The notes beneath the pieces were generated by a model that searched no databases, was not told the DNA's origin, and saw only the letters and a program-made list of their open reading frames with translations. Shown piece by piece: positions 62,069 to 64,000 of a stretch of DNA of 64,000 bases. Source of the DNA: Streptomyces sp. f51 (GTDB lineage: Bacteria; Actinomycetota; Actinomycetes; Streptomycetales; Streptomycetaceae); the NCBI RefSeq assembly GCF_037940415.1, contig NZ_CP149798.1, forward strand, positions 5,117,001 through 5,181,000, in the 5' to 3' direction. Within the stretch, counting starts at the first letter, position 1; the number at the start of each line of letters is the position of its first letter. The position numbers and the translations under genes are program-made.

Positions 62069-63499
62069 TCAGGCGTGGCCGCTCTCGCCCAGGTGGTGCA
62101 CCCGGACCATGTTGGTGGTGCCGGGGACGCCGGGGGGCGAACCGGCGGTCATCACGACGACGTCGCCCTCGTTGAACCGCTTGAGCTTCTGGAGCTCGCG
62201 GTCGACCAGGTCGACCATCTCGTCGGTGCTGTTCACGAACGGCACGACGTGCGACTCGACGCCCCAGCTCAGCGTCAGCTGGTTGCGGGTGCCCTCGTCC
62301 GTGGTGAAGGCCAGGATCGGCTGGGCGGCGCGGTAGCGCGAGAGCCGGCGGGCGGTGTCACCGGACTTGGTGAAGGCCACCAGGCCCTTGCCGCCGAGGA
62401 AGTCGGCGATCTCGCAGGCGGCGCGGGCGACCGAACCGCCCTGCGTGCGCGGCTTCTTGCCCGGGACGAGCGGCTGGAGGCCCTTGGAGAGGAGCTCCTC
62501 CTCGGCCGCGGCCACGATCTTCGACATCGTCTTCACGGTCTCGACCGGGTACGCGCCCACGCTGGACTCGGCCGACAGCATGACCGCGTCCGCGCCGTCC
62601 AGGATCGCGTTGGCCACGTCGGAGGCCTCGGCGCGGGTCGGGCGGGAGTTGGTGATCATCGACTCCATCATCTGGGTCGCCACGATCACCGGCTTGGCGT
62701 TGCGGCGGCACAGCTCCACGAGGCGCTTCTGCACCATCGGAACGCGCTCCAGCGGGTACTCGACGGCCAGGTCGCCACGGGCCACCATGACGGCGTCGAA
62801 CGCCGCGACGACGCCCTCCATGTTGTCGACCGCCTGCGGCTTCTCCACCTTGGCGATGACGGGGACGCGGCGGCCCTCCTCGTCCATCACCTTGTGGACG
62901 TCGTTCACGTCGTTGGCGTCGCGCACGAAGGACAGGGCGACCATGTCGCAGCCCATCCGCAGGGCGAAGCGCAGGTCCTCGACGTCCTTCTCCGACAGCG
63001 CGGGCACGTTGACGGCCGCGCCGGGCAGGTTGATGCCCTTGTGGTCGGAGATGACACCGCCCTCGATGACGACCGTCTTGACCCGGGGACCGTCGATCTC
63101 GACGACCCGCAGCTCGACGTTGCCGTCGTTGATCAGGATCTGGTCGCCCTTGGAGACGTCACCGGGCAGACCCTTGTAGGTCGTTCCGCAGATGTGCTTG
63201 TCACCCGGCACGTCCTCGGCCGTGATGACGAACTCGTCGCCACGCTCCAGCTCGACGGGACCTTCGGCGAAGGTCTCCAGACGGATCTTGGGGCCCTGGA
63301 GGTCGGCGAGGACACCGATGGCGATGCCGGTCTCGGCCGAGGCGGCCCGGACACGGTCGTACCGGCCCTGGTGCTCGGAGTGAGAGCCGTGGCTGAAGTT
63401 GAAACGGGCCACGTTCATGCCGGCCTGGATCAGCGCGACCAGCTTCTCGTGGGAGTCGACCGCGGGGCCGAGAGTACAGACGATTTTCGAACGGCGCAT
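62069..63499 (-). CDS. pyk: Pyruvate kinase
   Basis: A 476-residue glycolytic enzyme that converts PEP and ADP to pyruvate and ATP. Core motifs are MRRSKIVCTLGPAVDS, MNVARFNFSHGSH, GVLADLQGPKIR, the catalytic Lys/Glu regions (VIAKVEKPQAVDNM, DAVMVARGDLAVE) and VATQMMESMITNSRPTRAE. Where K+-dependent enzymes have Glu117, this protein appears to have K101 (GDKHIC), the mark of K+-independent pyruvate kinases. Streptomyces carry two pyk genes; this is the one beside ackA. The gap from ackA is 96 bases on the same strand. Confidence 0.97.
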   Translation of the reverse strand: MRRSKIVCTLGPAVDSHEKLVALIQAGMNVARFNFSHGSHSEHQGRYDRVRAASAETGIAIGVLADLQGPKIRLETFAEGPVELERGDEFVITAEDVPGDKHICGTTYKGLPGDVSKGDQILINDGNVELRVVEIDGPRVKTVVIEGGVISDHKGINLPGAAVNVPALSEKDVEDLRFALRMGCDMVALSFVRDANDVNDVHKVMDEEGRRVPVIAKVEKPQAVDNMEGVVAAFDAVMVARGDLAVEYPLERVPMVQKRLVELCRRNAKPVIVATQMMESMITNSRPTRAEASDVANAILDGADAVMLSAESSVGAYPVETVKTMSKIVAAAEEELLSKGLQPLVPGKKPRTQGGSVARAACEIADFLGGKGLVAFTKSGDTARRLSRYRAAQPILAFTTDEGTRNQLTLSWGVESHVVPFVNSTDEMVDLVDRELQKLKRFNEGDVVVMTAGSPPGVPGTTNMVRVHHLGESGHA

Positions 63500-63595
63500 G
63501 GGGCGATCCTATCGGTTTGTTTCGCAACGGAATATTCCGTCTGGCGGAAGATACAAATGGGCGGGCGGTCGCTCAGGCGTGGCTCTCCGCCCCGC

Positions 63596-64000
63596 TCAGG
63601 CATCGCCTTTTCCGACCAGTGCGTACGTCTGTGTGGCGATCTCCAGTTCCTCGTCCGTGGGCACCACGGCGACCGCGACGCGCGCGTACGGCGGCGAGAT
63701 GAGCCGCGGCTCCCCTCCGCGCACGGCGTTCAGTTCGCCGTCGACCGCGAGCCCCAGTTCCTCCAGGCCCCTGATCGCGGCCTCGCGCACCGGGGCGGCG
63801 TTCTCGCCCACCCCGGCGGTGAAGGCCACGGCGTCCACGCGGCCCAGGACCGCGTAGTAGGCGCCGATGTACTTCTTCAGCCGGTGGATATAGATGTCGA
63901 AGGCGAGCCGGGCCCGCTCGTCGCCCTCGTCGACACGGCGGCGGATCTCCCGCATGTCGTTGTCGCCGCACAGACCGATCAGCCCGCTCCTCTTGTTGAG
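63596..64000 (-). CDS. ackA: Acetate kinase, C-terminal part (cut by window end)
   Basis: The last 134 codons of acetate kinase, which interconverts acetyl phosphate + ADP and acetate + ATP. The motif VDAVAFTAGVGENAAPVREA is the conserved C-terminal adenosine/phosphate region, and LAFDIYIHRLKKYIGAYYAVLGRVD the usual helix before it. The frame runs to the right edge (SGLIGLCGDNDMREIRRRV). Stop at 63596-63598. It is transcribed toward pyk, coupling pyruvate and acetate overflow genes. Confidence 0.95.
   Translation of the reverse strand, partial: LNKRSGLIGLCGDNDMREIRRRVDEGDERARLAFDIYIHRLKKYIGAYYAVLGRVDAVAFTAGVGENAAPVREAAIRGLEELGLAVDGELNAVRGGEPRLISPPYARVAVAVVPTDEELEIATQTYALVGKGDA

Overview
The window is high-GC, codon-biased, densely packed DNA from a Streptomyces (or very close actinomycete) chromosome core. 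This rests on the gene families present (Scy, FilP, NucS, GlxA/CslA, DUF6230/DUF6114, SCO5389 family), a sigma-R type promoter before rpmE, TTG/GTG starts and a chitinase promoter with the Streptomyces direct repeats. From memory the gene order follows the S. coelicolor SCO5358-SCO5424 region; no search was run. No rRNA, tRNA, CRISPR array, insertion sequence or prophage was seen.

Layout. 0-7 kb: end of an LCP-family envelope gene, then rpmE, prfA, prmC, a threonylcarbamoyl-AMP synthase, a low-molecular-weight phosphatase homologue lacking its catalytic Cys, an SHMT and a WecA-like transferase. 7-15 kb: the complete ATP synthase operon atpIBEFHAGDC, then a DUF2550 protein. 15.7-24.5 kb: secreted GH18 chitinase with its inducible promoter, PduO-type cobalamin adenosyltransferase, 3-hydroxybutyryl-CoA dehydrogenase, a STAS protein, a large membrane ATPase, NucS and an SCO5389-family protein. 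24.5-33 kb: an LLM oxidoreductase, a small zinc-ribbon protein, two related ABC-2 transporter pairs and two poorly known proteins between them. 33-38 kb: the apical-growth coiled-coil proteins FilP and Scy. 38-41 kb: methylmalonyl-CoA epimerase, thiolase and the mutase chaperone MeaB. 41-46 kb: MFS exporter, MarR regulator, three consecutive AIM24 proteins, DUF3817 and a thiamine-binding MTH1187 protein.

46.1-53.8 kb looks like accessory DNA set between two DUF3817 genes: a 24-bp tandem repeat, a cellulose-synthase-like cslA, the copper radical oxidase glxA, a convergent GH6 lipoprotein, and a divergent regulator/MFS pair around a perfect palindrome. 53.8-59 kb: MarR, DUF3817, isobutyryl-CoA mutase large subunit icmA behind a 22-bp palindrome, TetR and a thioredoxin-TPR protein around another palindrome. 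59-62 kb: a three-gene exported/membrane cassette (DUF6230, DUF6114 and a Ser/Pro-rich exported protein). 62-64 kb: pyruvate kinase and the end of acetate kinase on the minus strand.

Two themes tie genes together. One is B12-dependent acyl-CoA metabolism: the adenosyltransferase makes the cofactor, MeaB guards the mutase, IcmA and the epimerase handle branched and methylmalonyl units, and the thiolase and hydroxybutyryl-CoA dehydrogenase supply C4 units. The other is tip growth and envelope work: Scy/FilP, CslA/GlxA/GH6, LCP and WecA-like proteins. The most notable leads are the Cys-less phosphatase, the channel-like protein without a visible filter, the unassigned palindromic operators, the AIM24 triplet, the DUF6230/6114 cassette and the displaced cslA-glxA locus.
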